NCBI RefSeq assembly: GCF_900176255.2
Contig: NZ_FXEG02000005.1
Span: forward strand, 434,001-498,000
From: Mycobacterium ahvazicum
GTDB taxonomy: Bacteria; Actinomycetota; Actinomycetes; Mycobacteriales; Mycobacteriaceae
Reading direction: 5' to 3'
DNA length: 64,000 bases
Shown here piece after piece: positions 8,204-15,006 of this stretch; within the stretch, counting starts at the first letter, position 1; each line of letters starts with the position of its first letter. A program made the position numbers and the translations under genes. The notes beneath the pieces are model-generated. The model was not told the DNA's origin and did not search any database. It saw only the letters and a program-made list of their open reading frames with translations.

Positions 8204-9651
8204 CGATCGGCCTCCGCTTCGATTGGAATCGTGGTTGGCTGCGGGGCAAGCGGTGCCGGCCCTGTCACGGGTGCGGCGTTGGCCACCGCGAAGGTCACCG
8301 GGGCGCGTTCGGCCGACTCGGAACCTGCTGCGGCCCCAGCGGTTTCGGCGTCCTGGGCAGGGGTGTCCTCCTCGGCGGGGGTCGCGGCCGCCTGCCAGTC
8401 TTGAGCCATCCCCGAGATCTTCTCGACCTGGCTGGTCACCTGGTCGACGACATCGAGGTGCTTGGACAGGCCCGACGAAATCTCGGCGGCCGTCCCTGAC
8501 ATCGCGACCAACCGATTCATCCCCCGGCCCAGGGCGGCGGGCAGGCCGAACGACGCGGCGACTGGCGTGCCGTCATCCGCCACGCTCGGCGCCTCCGCCG
8601 GGCTGGCCGTTGGGCTATCCTCGTCGCTCAGGGTGCTCAGCATGACGCGTTGCAGCTCTGAGATGTTGGCGCCGGGCATGCCGGCCAACGAGGCCAGGGT
8701 CGGCGCCTCGCCATCCAGGGCCGACGCCCCGGTCATGTCGCTGTCGAAACTGCCGACCGTGGTCTGCTGCGCCTCGGGGAAGACGACCCCAGCGAATTCG
8801 CCGCCGAGTTTCTCCGACCGCGCCAACGCCGCTGCGTACTCGTCGACGAGCGGCCGAGTTTGGGTTTTGACCCCATCGGACGACGTCTTCTCCCACTTGC
8901 CCGCGGGGATGACCATGCCGATCGACGTCGCGGCGAAGCTCATTTGGAAAACAAACGATGACACGGGGCCAAGAAATTTGTAGAGCAGGATCGCGACACC
9001 TTGCGCGAAGACGATGCCCGCCAGTACCGAAGCGATAATGAGGTGATAGCGCTTTACTTCGTCGGCTTGCTCAGCAATCCGGTCCCGCGTCTGCCGATCC
9101 AGGTCTTCCATTTCCAACGCGATAGCCAGCAGTTCGGTTACCTGCTCTTTGAACGCTTCCGCCGCGGCGCCCTTCCACCTGCTCGCGTCTGCCAAAGCCA
9201 ATTCCAGCTGCGCTTGGACGGTCTCGAACAGGGATGCGCCGAGTTTGAACTCGATCCCGTCTTCGGCCGTACCAACTCCCCCGAAGAAGTCCATTACCCC
9301 GACCCAGACCAGGCACATGTCGAGGATGAACGTCGGCGCACCCGGTGTCAGAGCGTCTTTTTTGGCCTTCTCAAAGGTTTCTTTGAAACCATACTGGTGC
9401 CCCTTTAGGAACCACGCGATTTTGCCTCCGGCCGCGGCGAAGTTGAGCCCGGCAGTCGCCCACTCTCCGTCGATTGCCGCGAATATTCCTGAAATAACAG
9501 ACTTAGTAATAAAGCCAAAATCATGGATTCCCATGGCCCAGGCGTAAGTCGAACTAGTGGTCGCAGCTCCGCCGGCGGCAGAAGCGACGGACGCCGCATC
9601 GTCGAAAAAGTTCGATGCTAGATAAGAACTGCCAGCAATCGAAGATGTCAC
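8200..9651 (-). CDS. EspA/EspE-like ESX-1 substrate (copy 1)
   Basis: 483 residues from GTG 9651, chosen because AAAGGA lies 8 bp upstream; an ATG at 9720 would add 23 residues overlapping the leader. The layout is an N-terminal helical part with GLNFAAAG, the WxG turn RWKGAAAEAF (~residue 165), a membrane-like segment (IIASVLAGIVFAQGVAILLY), an extended helical region, then MSGTAAEISS and KISGMAQDWQAAA before a Pro/Ala/Glu-rich tail. Its layout and several sequence blocks match the copy at 5353-6681, and even the 5' leaders align, so the pair arose by duplication. It is coupled to the EspC/F-like gene. TGGAG element B lies ~90 bp upstream. Confidence 0.87.
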   Translation of the reverse strand: MTSSIAGSSYLASNFFDDAASVASAAGGAATTSSTYAWAMGIHDFGFITKSVISGIFAAIDGEWATAGLNFAAAGGKIAWFLKGHQYGFKETFEKAKKDALTPGAPTFILDMCLVWVGVMDFFGGVGTAEDGIEFKLGASLFETVQAQLELALADASRWKGAAAEAFKEQVTELLAIALEMEDLDRQTRDRIAEQADEVKRYHLIIASVLAGIVFAQGVAILLYKFLGPVSSFVFQMSFAATSIGMVIPAGKWEKTSSDGVKTQTRPLVDEYAAALARSEKLGGEFAGVVFPEAQQTTVGSFDSDMTGASALDGEAPTLASLAGMPGANISELQRVMLSTLSDEDSPTASPAEAPSVADDGTPVAASFGLPAALGRGMNRLVAMSGTAAEISSGLSKHLDVVDQVTSQVEKISGMAQDWQAAATPAEEDTPAQDAETAGAAAGSESAERAPVTFAVANAAPVTGPAPLAPQPTTIPIEAEADR

Positions 9652-9723
9652 CGCGATAGTCCTTTCATATTTGTTGGTCTCATCTTGTGATTGGAATTTT
9701 TCCGTGCCCGGGTGCGCCAAGCT

Positions 9724-9750
9724 TGGATGCCGGATGGAGATTGTGTGGAG
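9724..9750 (-). promoter_or_regulatory. 11-bp-spaced TGGAG direct-repeat element B
   Basis: Plus-strand words are TGGAT at 9724 and TGGAG at 9735 and 9746, exactly 11 bp apart. The second word is followed by ATTG and the third by ATTC, as in the other elements. It lies about 87 bp upstream of the EspA/E-like start at 9651. See also elements A (6756) and C (11106). Confidence 0.6.
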
Positions 9751-9833
9751 ATTCCGGGCGGGACTACACGATGGGGCGAGCTCGGCTCGCGCCGAACTCG
9801 CCCCATCTCGTGCTCGTTTGGTGCTGGGCTGTG

Positions 9834-10121
9834 CTAGGCGAACATCCCGGCGACACCGGATTCCGTCTGCGCCATCGACTGACTGGCCTCGGTGATCCTG
9901 CTGGCAAGGCCCTGCAAGGCGCTGTTCAGTTCGGCCGAGGACTCGTCCCAGCGCCGCTGAACGTTTTGGTAGGCCTCCGAGCCGTTACCGCCCCACGCCG
10001 CAGCAAGTTTGGTCAGCGAGCCCTTGCCTTCGTCGAGCAGACCCTGGGTCGCTGTGACCCCTTGCTGAATGGTGCTGGCGCCGGCTTCGATACCTGCGAA
10101 ATTCCATGACTGTTCTGACAT
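9834..10121 (-). CDS. esxA: ESAT-6 homologue (EsxA paralogue)
   Basis: A 95-residue WXG100 protein, the same length as MTB ESAT-6. It begins SEQSWNFAGIEAG, where ESAT-6 has TEQQWNFAGIEAA. It keeps the central SLTKLAAAWGGNGSEAYQ with the WGG turn, and ends in GMFA. ATG 10121 has GGAG 9 bp upstream. ESAT-6 pairs with CFP-10 into a four-helix heterodimer that ESX-1 exports; this protein should pair with the EsxB-like product of the gene 38 bp upstream. No ESX core gene is in the window, so this is a detached esxBA copy. Copies of this kind are known in some other mycobacteria such as M. marinum. Confidence 0.95.
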   Translation of the reverse strand: MSEQSWNFAGIEAGASTIQQGVTATQGLLDEGKGSLTKLAAAWGGNGSEAYQNVQRRWDESSAELNSALQGLASRITEASQSMAQTESGVAGMFA

Positions 10122-10159
10122 TTCGTGTACTCCGTTTCTTGAGGTGTTGGTGGTGGGGG

Positions 10160-10462
10160 TTAGAAGCCCATCTGCGACGACATCGAGCTGGCGTGCTCGT
10201 CGTCGGCCGAGGTGTACTGAATTCCGGCGGTCTGGATGTTGCCGGTGATGTCGCCGAGTTCCTTGACCTGGATCTGGCCCGCATCGCGGAAGCGCGCCAG
10301 CGCGAGCTGCGCGGCGTCTCCAGCCTGACCGCGCCACTGTGGCGCCAACTCCGCACCGGCTGACTCCACCTGGTGGATGACGTGTCGGAGTTCGTTGGAG
10401 ATGCGGTCGAAATTCTCCGCTTCCGCGCTTAGTGTCGCGGCATCGGTCTTCATTTCTGGCAT
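10160..10462 (-). CDS. esxB: CFP-10 homologue (EsxB paralogue)
   Basis: A 100-residue WXG100 protein like MTB CFP-10. MPEMKTDAATL at the start (MAEMKTDAATL in CFP-10) fixes ATG 10462. QWRGQAG contains the WxG turn, and YTSADDEHASSMSSQMGF at the end matches the CFP-10 tail. The Y-x3-D export signal is YTSAD. CFP-10 carries the C-terminal signal recognised by the EccC ATPase for the heterodimer. It is followed by esxA, as in the ESX-1 locus, but there is no adjacent PE35/PPE68 pair. Confidence 0.95.
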   Translation of the reverse strand: MPEMKTDAATLSAEAENFDRISNELRHVIHQVESAGAELAPQWRGQAGDAAQLALARFRDAGQIQVKELGDITGNIQTAGIQYTSADDEHASSMSSQMGF

Positions 10463-10771
10463 GTCGTAGTTCTTTCTTTGTGTGCGTGTGTCCTCGCCAA
10501 AAAATGGTGAGTCTTCCGGCCCTGATACCGGGAAGTCTGGGGGATGGTCCCGCGCTCGCCTGTGTCATCGGCGCGGCTGCACCGCGAATTGCGCTCGGCA
10601 ACGGAGCTTTTCAGTTACGAATGAAGACGGAAATCATCAACTGGTGCAAACAGCGGCGCGAAAATCGTTGCGATACTGACCGTCACCGGCGGGCCCGATT
10701 GGTGGAACGCGGCGCAACAACCAAACGTGTTGCCGATGCCGTTGGGCCGCGTTCGCGGGCGTCGCTTGGTG
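10463..10771. other. 309-bp intergenic region upstream of esxB
   Basis: No convincing gene. It must contain the promoter of esxB-esxA, which reads leftwards. An A-tract (CCAAAAAATGG) lies near 10499. I see neither the 11-bp TGGAG triad found at the other island promoters nor a strong hairpin. The esxBA unit may therefore be controlled differently from the esp-like units. Confidence 0.5.
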
Positions 10772-11023
10772 CTAATTCTTCTTCGGCGTGTTTCCCCCGG
10801 AGTGCCTCGGACGATCTTTGGCGAGTTCCACCCGGCGATTGGATCCGGGTGTGTCTCGCACCTGCGGGTCGACCGGTGTTTTGCGCGCGTACCTGATGGC
10901 GGCAGCGGTGCCGTCGATCCGGTCGACGTGGCCGACTGCCGGGGCGGCCGAGGCCGTCGGGGCCGACAACAGGACTGCGGCGGCAGCTAGTCCCAAGCCA
11001 GTGGTGATCAGGTATTGCCTCAT
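10772..11023 (-). CDS. Small secreted protein of unknown function, ESX-island regulon
   Basis: 83 residues from ATG 11023 with an ideal AAGGAG 8 bp upstream. A clear signal peptide (LITTGLGLAAAAVLLSAPTASA, cut before or within AAPAVG) leaves a basic, hydrophilic mature protein of ~55 residues ending TPKKN. I do not recognise the family. TGGAG element C lies ~95 bp upstream, the same signature and distance as at the two EspA/E-like genes, so it is probably co-regulated with ESX-1 substrates although it is made for the Sec route. Confidence 0.7.
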   Translation of the reverse strand: MRQYLITTGLGLAAAAVLLSAPTASAAPAVGHVDRIDGTAAAIRYARKTPVDPQVRDTPGSNRRVELAKDRPRHSGGNTPKKN

Positions 11024-11105
11024 GCGATAACTCCTTGTAGTTAGAACCGGTTAGCGGCTCGATGGGTAACTACAGAGATGCTTTCGCGTCCGCACGCCCG
11101 ACGCT

Positions 11106-11132
11106 TGGAGGCAGCGTGGAGATTGCATGGAG
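11106..11132 (-). promoter_or_regulatory. 11-bp-spaced TGGAG direct-repeat element C
   Basis: Three exact plus-strand TGGAG words start at 11106, 11117 and 11128, each 11 bp apart. They lie about 95 bp upstream of the small secreted protein's ATG (11023). The downstream gene is unrelated to the esp genes, so conservation of the triad here is best explained by function rather than by duplication. Confidence 0.62.
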
Positions 11133-11202
11133 ACTCAGGGGTGCCTTCGGCGGGCACCATCCCGAAGGCGTTAGGCGCCCGGCGACAGGCACGTCGGGGA
11201 TG

Positions 11203-12207
11203 TCAGGCGCCGTGGCCGGCGGGCACCTGCTCGCCGTCGACCGGCGGCCCCGGCGGCGTTCCATCACCGAAAGGCTTGCCACCCAAGGCCTCTCGGCCTT
11301 GCGCGGTGAGCCAGCTCGCCAGTTCCGGCCCCTTGGGCACGATGCGGGTCGGATTGATGTCGGCATGCACGATGTAATAGTGCTGTTTGATCTGCACGAA
11401 GTCGATGGTGTCGCCGAAGCCCGGCGTCTGAAACAGGTCCCGCGCGTAGGCCCACAACACCGGCATCTCGCTCAGTTTGCTTCGGTTACATTTGAAGTGC
11501 CCGTGATACACCGGGTCGAAGCGGGCCAGCGTGGTGAACAGTCGCACGTCGGCCTCGGTGATGGTGTCGCCCACCAGGTATCGCTGATCGGTGAGGCGAT
11601 CGCTCACCCAATCCAGCGTGGCGAACAACCGGTCGTAGGCGGCGTCGTAGGCGTCCTGCGAGCCGGCGAAACCGCACCGGTATACCCCGTTGTTGATCTC
11701 GGTATAGATCCTCTTGTTGACCTCGTCGATCTCGGCGCGTAGCCGCTCGGGATACAGCTCGGGTGCACCGTCGCGGTGGTAGGCGGTCCACTCGGTGGAC
11801 AGATCCAGCGTCATCTGCGCGAAGTCGTTGGTGACGACGGCACCGGTCGGGACGTCGACGATCGCCGGGACGGTGATGCCCTTGGGGTAATCGGGGAAGC
11901 GTTTGAAGTAGGCGTCCTGTAGCCGCGGAATCTCCAGCACCGGGTCGATACCGCCCGGGTCGAGGTCGAAGGTCCAACTGCGCTGGTCGTGCGTGGGGCC
12001 GCAAAACCCAATGGAGAGAACATCTTCCAGACCCAGGAGTCGCCGCACGATGATCGCGCGGTTCGCCCATGGGCAGGCGCGGGCGACGATCAGCCGATAT
12101 CGGCCGGGCTCGACCGGATAGCCGTCGCGTCCGTCGGCGGTGATGCGGGTGCTGATGTAGTTGGTGTCGCGGGTGAATTCCCCGGCACCGGCGACATAGC
12201 TGGCCAT
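11203..12207 (-). CDS. GST-Xi type hydroquinone reductase (YqjG/ECM4 family)
   Basis: A 334-residue enzyme. The thioredoxin-like N-terminal domain carries ACPWANR with catalytic Cys45. The C-terminal all-helical GST domain follows (YLVGDTITEADVRLFTTLARFD). In the family this Cys-Pro-Trp-Ala motif marks S-glutathionyl-hydroquinone reductases, which strip thiol adducts from quinols. Mycobacteria make mycothiol rather than glutathione, so a mycothiol-linked reaction is inferred. ATG 12207 gives the standard length. It stands at the right edge of the accessory block, in the same direction as cspB but 37 bp past its stop. Confidence 0.88.
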   Translation of the reverse strand: MASYVAGAGEFTRDTNYISTRITADGRDGYPVEPGRYRLIVARACPWANRAIIVRRLLGLEDVLSIGFCGPTHDQRSWTFDLDPGGIDPVLEIPRLQDAYFKRFPDYPKGITVPAIVDVPTGAVVTNDFAQMTLDLSTEWTAYHRDGAPELYPERLRAEIDEVNKRIYTEINNGVYRCGFAGSQDAYDAAYDRLFATLDWVSDRLTDQRYLVGDTITEADVRLFTTLARFDPVYHGHFKCNRSKLSEMPVLWAYARDLFQTPGFGDTIDFVQIKQHYYIVHADINPTRIVPKGPELASWLTAQGREALGGKPFGDGTPPGPPVDGEQVPAGHGA

Positions 12208-12244
12208 GTCGTCATTCTGCTACTCCAGAGGAGAACCGGCGGTG

Positions 12245-12655
12245 CTAGGCGTCGAGCTCCCGGGCCACGGCCTTGACCACCTCGGAGACGCGGCGTGCGA
12301 CCTTGCGGTCGGGGTAGCGCCCCTTGCGCAGCTCGGGTTGCACGGTGCCCTCCAGCAGGGTGATCATGTCCTCGACCATGCCGTGCAGCTCGTCGGGACT
12401 GTGCTTGTGATCGACAGCGGGTGCCTCGCGCCGCGTCTTGGCAAGGGTGGGCGGTGGGTCGATCAGCTTGAGACTCAGCGCCTGCGGTCCGCGCCGGCCG
12501 GAAGCCAACCCGAATTCCACCTTCTGCCCCGTCTTCAGCCCCTCGACGCCCTCGGGCAACGCCGACGAACGGACATAGACGTCCTCGCCGTCTTCCTGCG
12601 ATAGGAAGCCGAACCCCTTCTCGGCGTCGTACCACTTAACCTTGCCGGTCGGCAC
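12245..12655 (-). CDS. cspB: Cold-shock domain protein B (Rv0871-like)
   Basis: 136 residues from GTG 12655, with AGGTGA just upstream; GTG 12664 would add three residues. The N-terminal cold-shock domain has PTGKVKWYDAEKGFGFLSQE and DVYVRSSALP, covering RNP1 (GFGFL) and RNP2-like (DVYVRSS) strands that bind single-stranded nucleic acid. The C-terminal ~65 residues are helical and specific to this actinobacterial family. Length and context match MTB CspB. It is divergent from the YccF-type gene. Confidence 0.92.
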   Translation of the reverse strand: MPTGKVKWYDAEKGFGFLSQEDGEDVYVRSSALPEGVEGLKTGQKVEFGLASGRRGPQALSLKLIDPPPTLAKTRREAPAVDHKHSPDELHGMVEDMITLLEGTVQPELRKGRYPDRKVARRVSEVVKAVARELDA

Positions 12656-12820
12656 TGGTCTCACCTGCTTGTCTGAAGGAAATGTCTAGGAATGGACAAC
12701 ATAAGAAGCGTCCCGCCTGTGCAGGACGCGATGCGGATTCAGATCCTACTCGGGTGGTTGCCGGACCAGCACCCCCGTTTCCTTCTCACTCGCTAGGCTG
12801 GCATTACTGCTGGAGGTGAT

Positions 12821-13225
12821 ATGCGCCTGGTTCTGAACATAATCTGGCTGATATTCGGCGGCCTCTGGATGGCCGTCGGATACCTCGCTGCGGCGCTCAT
12901 CAGCTTCTTGCTCATCATTACGATTCCGTTCGGGTTCGCCGCGCTGCGCATCGCCTCGTACACGTTGTGGCCATTCGGCCGGACCATCGTCGACAAACCG
13001 ACCGCCGGGACCGGCGCCCTGATCGGAAACGTCGTCTGGGTGCTGCTGTTCGGCATCTGGCTGGCGATCGGCCATTTGGTGAGCGCTGCGGCCATGGCGG
13101 TGACGATCATCGGCATACCGCTGGCGCTGGCCAACCTGAAACTCATCCCGGTGTCGCTGATGCCGCTGGGCAAGGAGATCGTTCCGGTGGGGTCGACGGC
13201 ACAATTCGCGCGGGTGCCCGCATGA
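12821..13225 (+). CDS. YccF-domain membrane protein (Rv0870c-like)
   Basis: 134 residues with hydrophobic segments at about 4-35 and 65-100 (IIWLIFGGLWMAVGYLAAALISF and GNVVWVLLFGIWLAIGHLVSAA). Repeated IPFG/IPLA motifs are typical of YccF inner-membrane domains. GGAGGTGAT sits immediately before ATG 12821. The stop overlaps the moaA2 start (ATGA at 13222-13225), so the two are co-translated, as in MTB. The molecular function is unknown. Confidence 0.88.
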   Translation: MRLVLNIIWLIFGGLWMAVGYLAAALISFLLIITIPFGFAALRIASYTLWPFGRTIVDKPTAGTGALIGNVVWVLLFGIWLAIGHLVSAAAMAVTIIGIPLALANLKLIPVSLMPLGKEIVPVGSTAQFARVPA

Positions 13226-14301
13226 CGCTGACCGCACTGGGTCTACCAACGGTGCCGAGTCTGACCGGCGGCGCGCCCGCTGCCGGGATGCCAACGGACG
13301 GCCCACTGCTCGACACCTACGGCAGGGCCGCCACCGATCTGCGCATATCGCTGACCGATCGCTGCAACCTGCGGTGCAGTTACTGCATGCCTGCCGAAGG
13401 CCTGGACTGGCTGCCCGGCGAGCAGCTGCTGCGGCCCGAGGAGCTGGCCAGGCTGATGCACATCGCCGTCACCCGGCTCGGCATCACCAGCGTGCGGTTC
13501 ACCGGCGGTGAGCCGCTGTTGTCCCGCCACCTCGAAGGCGTGATCGCGGCAGTGGCGGCACTGCGGCCCCGTCCGGAGATCTCGCTGACCACCAACGCCG
13601 TCGGGCTCGCGCGACGCGCGGCCAAGCTGGCCGCGGCCGGGCTGGACCGCGTCAACGTCTCGCTGGACAGCGTGAACCGGGATCGCTTCGCGGCCATCAC
13701 TCGTCGGGACCGGCTCGCCGATGTGGTGGCCGGCCTGGCCGCCGCCCAGGCGACAGGGCTGGCGCCGGTCAAGGTGAACGCGGTGCTGGATCCCGCCACC
13801 GGTCGCGAGGATGTCGTGGAGCTACTGGGGTTCTGCCTCGAACACGGCTATCAGTTGCGGATCATCGAGCAGATGCCGCTGGACGCCGGGCACGAGTGGC
13901 GCCGGGAGGCCGCGTTGACGGCCGACGACGTTCTGGCGGCGCTGCGGCCGCACTTCCGGCTGCGCCCGGACCCCGCGCCGCGCGGTTCGGCGCCTGCCGA
14001 GCTGTGGCTGGTGGACACCGGCCCGAATACGCCCGCCGGAAAGTTCGGTGTCATCGCCTCGGTGTCGCACGCCTTCTGCGGGACGTGTGACCGCACCCGG
14101 CTGACGGCCGACGGCCAGATCCGCAGCTGCCTGTTCTCCGCCGACGAGACCGACCTGCGCGGCCTGTTACGCGGCGGTGCGTCCGACGACGCGATCGAGT
14201 TGGCTTGGCGCACCGCGATGTGGGCCAAGCCCGCCGGCCACGGGATCAACAACCCGAATTTCATCCAGCCTGACCGCCCGATGAGCGCGATCGGTGGCTG
14301 A
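13222..14301 (+). CDS. moaA2: GTP 3',8-cyclase MoaA2
   Basis: A 359-residue radical-SAM enzyme catalysing the first step of molybdenum cofactor synthesis, GTP to (8S)-3',8-cyclo-7,8-dihydroGTP. CNLRCSYC (Cys48, Cys52, Cys55) binds the SAM 4Fe-4S cluster. FTGGEPLL is the radical-SAM GGE motif. The second cluster is bound by CGTCDRTRLTADGQIRSC in the C-terminal part. The chain ends in GG, needed for partner MoaC in the family. The start overlaps the upstream stop, and the end overlaps moaD2 by 8 bp. Confidence 0.95.
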   Translation: MTLTALGLPTVPSLTGGAPAAGMPTDGPLLDTYGRAATDLRISLTDRCNLRCSYCMPAEGLDWLPGEQLLRPEELARLMHIAVTRLGITSVRFTGGEPLLSRHLEGVIAAVAALRPRPEISLTTNAVGLARRAAKLAAAGLDRVNVSLDSVNRDRFAAITRRDRLADVVAGLAAAQATGLAPVKVNAVLDPATGREDVVELLGFCLEHGYQLRIIEQMPLDAGHEWRREAALTADDVLAALRPHFRLRPDPAPRGSAPAELWLVDTGPNTPAGKFGVIASVSHAFCGTCDRTRLTADGQIRSCLFSADETDLRGLLRGGASDDAIELAWRTAMWAKPAGHGINNPNFIQPDRPMSAIGG

Positions 14302-14581
14302 ACTTCCCCTGGACCTCCAGGACACCGACAGCATCGAGGTGACGATCCGCTACTTCGCCGCCGCACGGGCGGCCTCCGGAGCCGAATCGGAAACGGTGGT
14401 GCTGCGCGCGGGCGCCACGGTGGCCGAGTTGGTTGAAAAGCTCGCCGCTACGGGTACCCGCCTTGCAACCGTGTTGGATCGCTGCTCGTACCTCTGCGAT
14501 GGCATCGCGGTCCGCGACGAAACCAAACCGTTGCGCTCGGGTAACACGATCGACGTGTTACCCCCCTTCGCCGGCGGCTAA
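14294..14581 (+). CDS. moaD2: Molybdopterin synthase small subunit MoaD2
   Basis: A 95-residue ubiquitin-like protein from a GTG that overlaps moaA2. The C-terminal Gly-Gly (PFAGG), which is adenylylated and thiocarboxylated, is intact. It delivers sulfur to precursor Z/cPMP in complex with MoaE, encoded across rpfA at 15982-16407. A CRP-like site for rpfA begins 4 bp after its stop. Confidence 0.93.
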   Translation: MAELPLDLQDTDSIEVTIRYFAAARAASGAESETVVLRAGATVAELVEKLAATGTRLATVLDRCSYLCDGIAVRDETKPLRSGNTIDVLPPFAGG

Positions 14582-14584
14582 TTT

Positions 14585-14600
14585 TGTGAGATAGCTCACG
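14585..14600. promoter_or_regulatory. CRP (Rv3676)-type binding site upstream of rpfA
   Basis: TGTGA-GATAGC-TCACG matches the mycobacterial CRP consensus TGTGA-N6-TCACA with one mismatch. It corresponds to the known Rv3676 site in the MTB rpfA promoter. It lies at the head of a ~405-bp leader, directly after moaD2. AMP-dependent control of rpfA transcription is inferred. Confidence 0.75.
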
Positions 14601-14802
14601 TAACGGAATGATAACGGCCCGGACACGGCCCGATATCGGGTTGTGGTGAGCTGGGCAAATCCCAGGTGCTCCTGCGTCTTTCGAAGATGTCCGTGCGGGA
14701 AACGCCGAGTTTCGCAGAAAGTGACGGAGTCGACAGAACCCGCTACCGTCTCCGAAGGCTCGCCAAGATCAACCGAGCGGCGGTCCTCCCTCACCCGTAG
14801 CG

Positions 14803-14992
14803 CCGAGCTCCATCCAATGGGCGGGGGACACCGAAATCTGGATGGAGACGGGGGACCCACCGGTCCGCCGGACTGGGGTCGCGTGCGACTCCTTGGGGTG
14901 AAGCCGACGTCGGCTCTCGCGAGACGACGGAAGCCGGGTGACCTCTTGAACCCGAACCCGACAGCTGACCTCGCAGGCGCGTCACGAGAGGA
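14803..14992 (+). ncRNA. ydaO/yuaA-type c-di-AMP riboswitch in the rpfA leader
   Basis: The leader holds the conserved blocks of this class in order: GGGGGACCCACCGG near 14853, TTGGGGTGAAGCCGACG near 14893, and then AACCCGACAGCTGACCTCGC near 14950 followed by AGGCGC. It finishes in CACGAGAGGA, which merges with the ribosome site of rpfA (ATG 15007). Family knowledge: this riboswitch binds c-di-AMP, and in actinobacteria it commonly precedes rpf and other cell-wall hydrolase genes, including MTB rpfA. The outer limits are approximate; an upstream stem (CTCCATCC/GGATGGAG) marks the left end. Confidence 0.85.
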
Positions 14993-15006
14993 AATATTCG
15001 GCGCGT

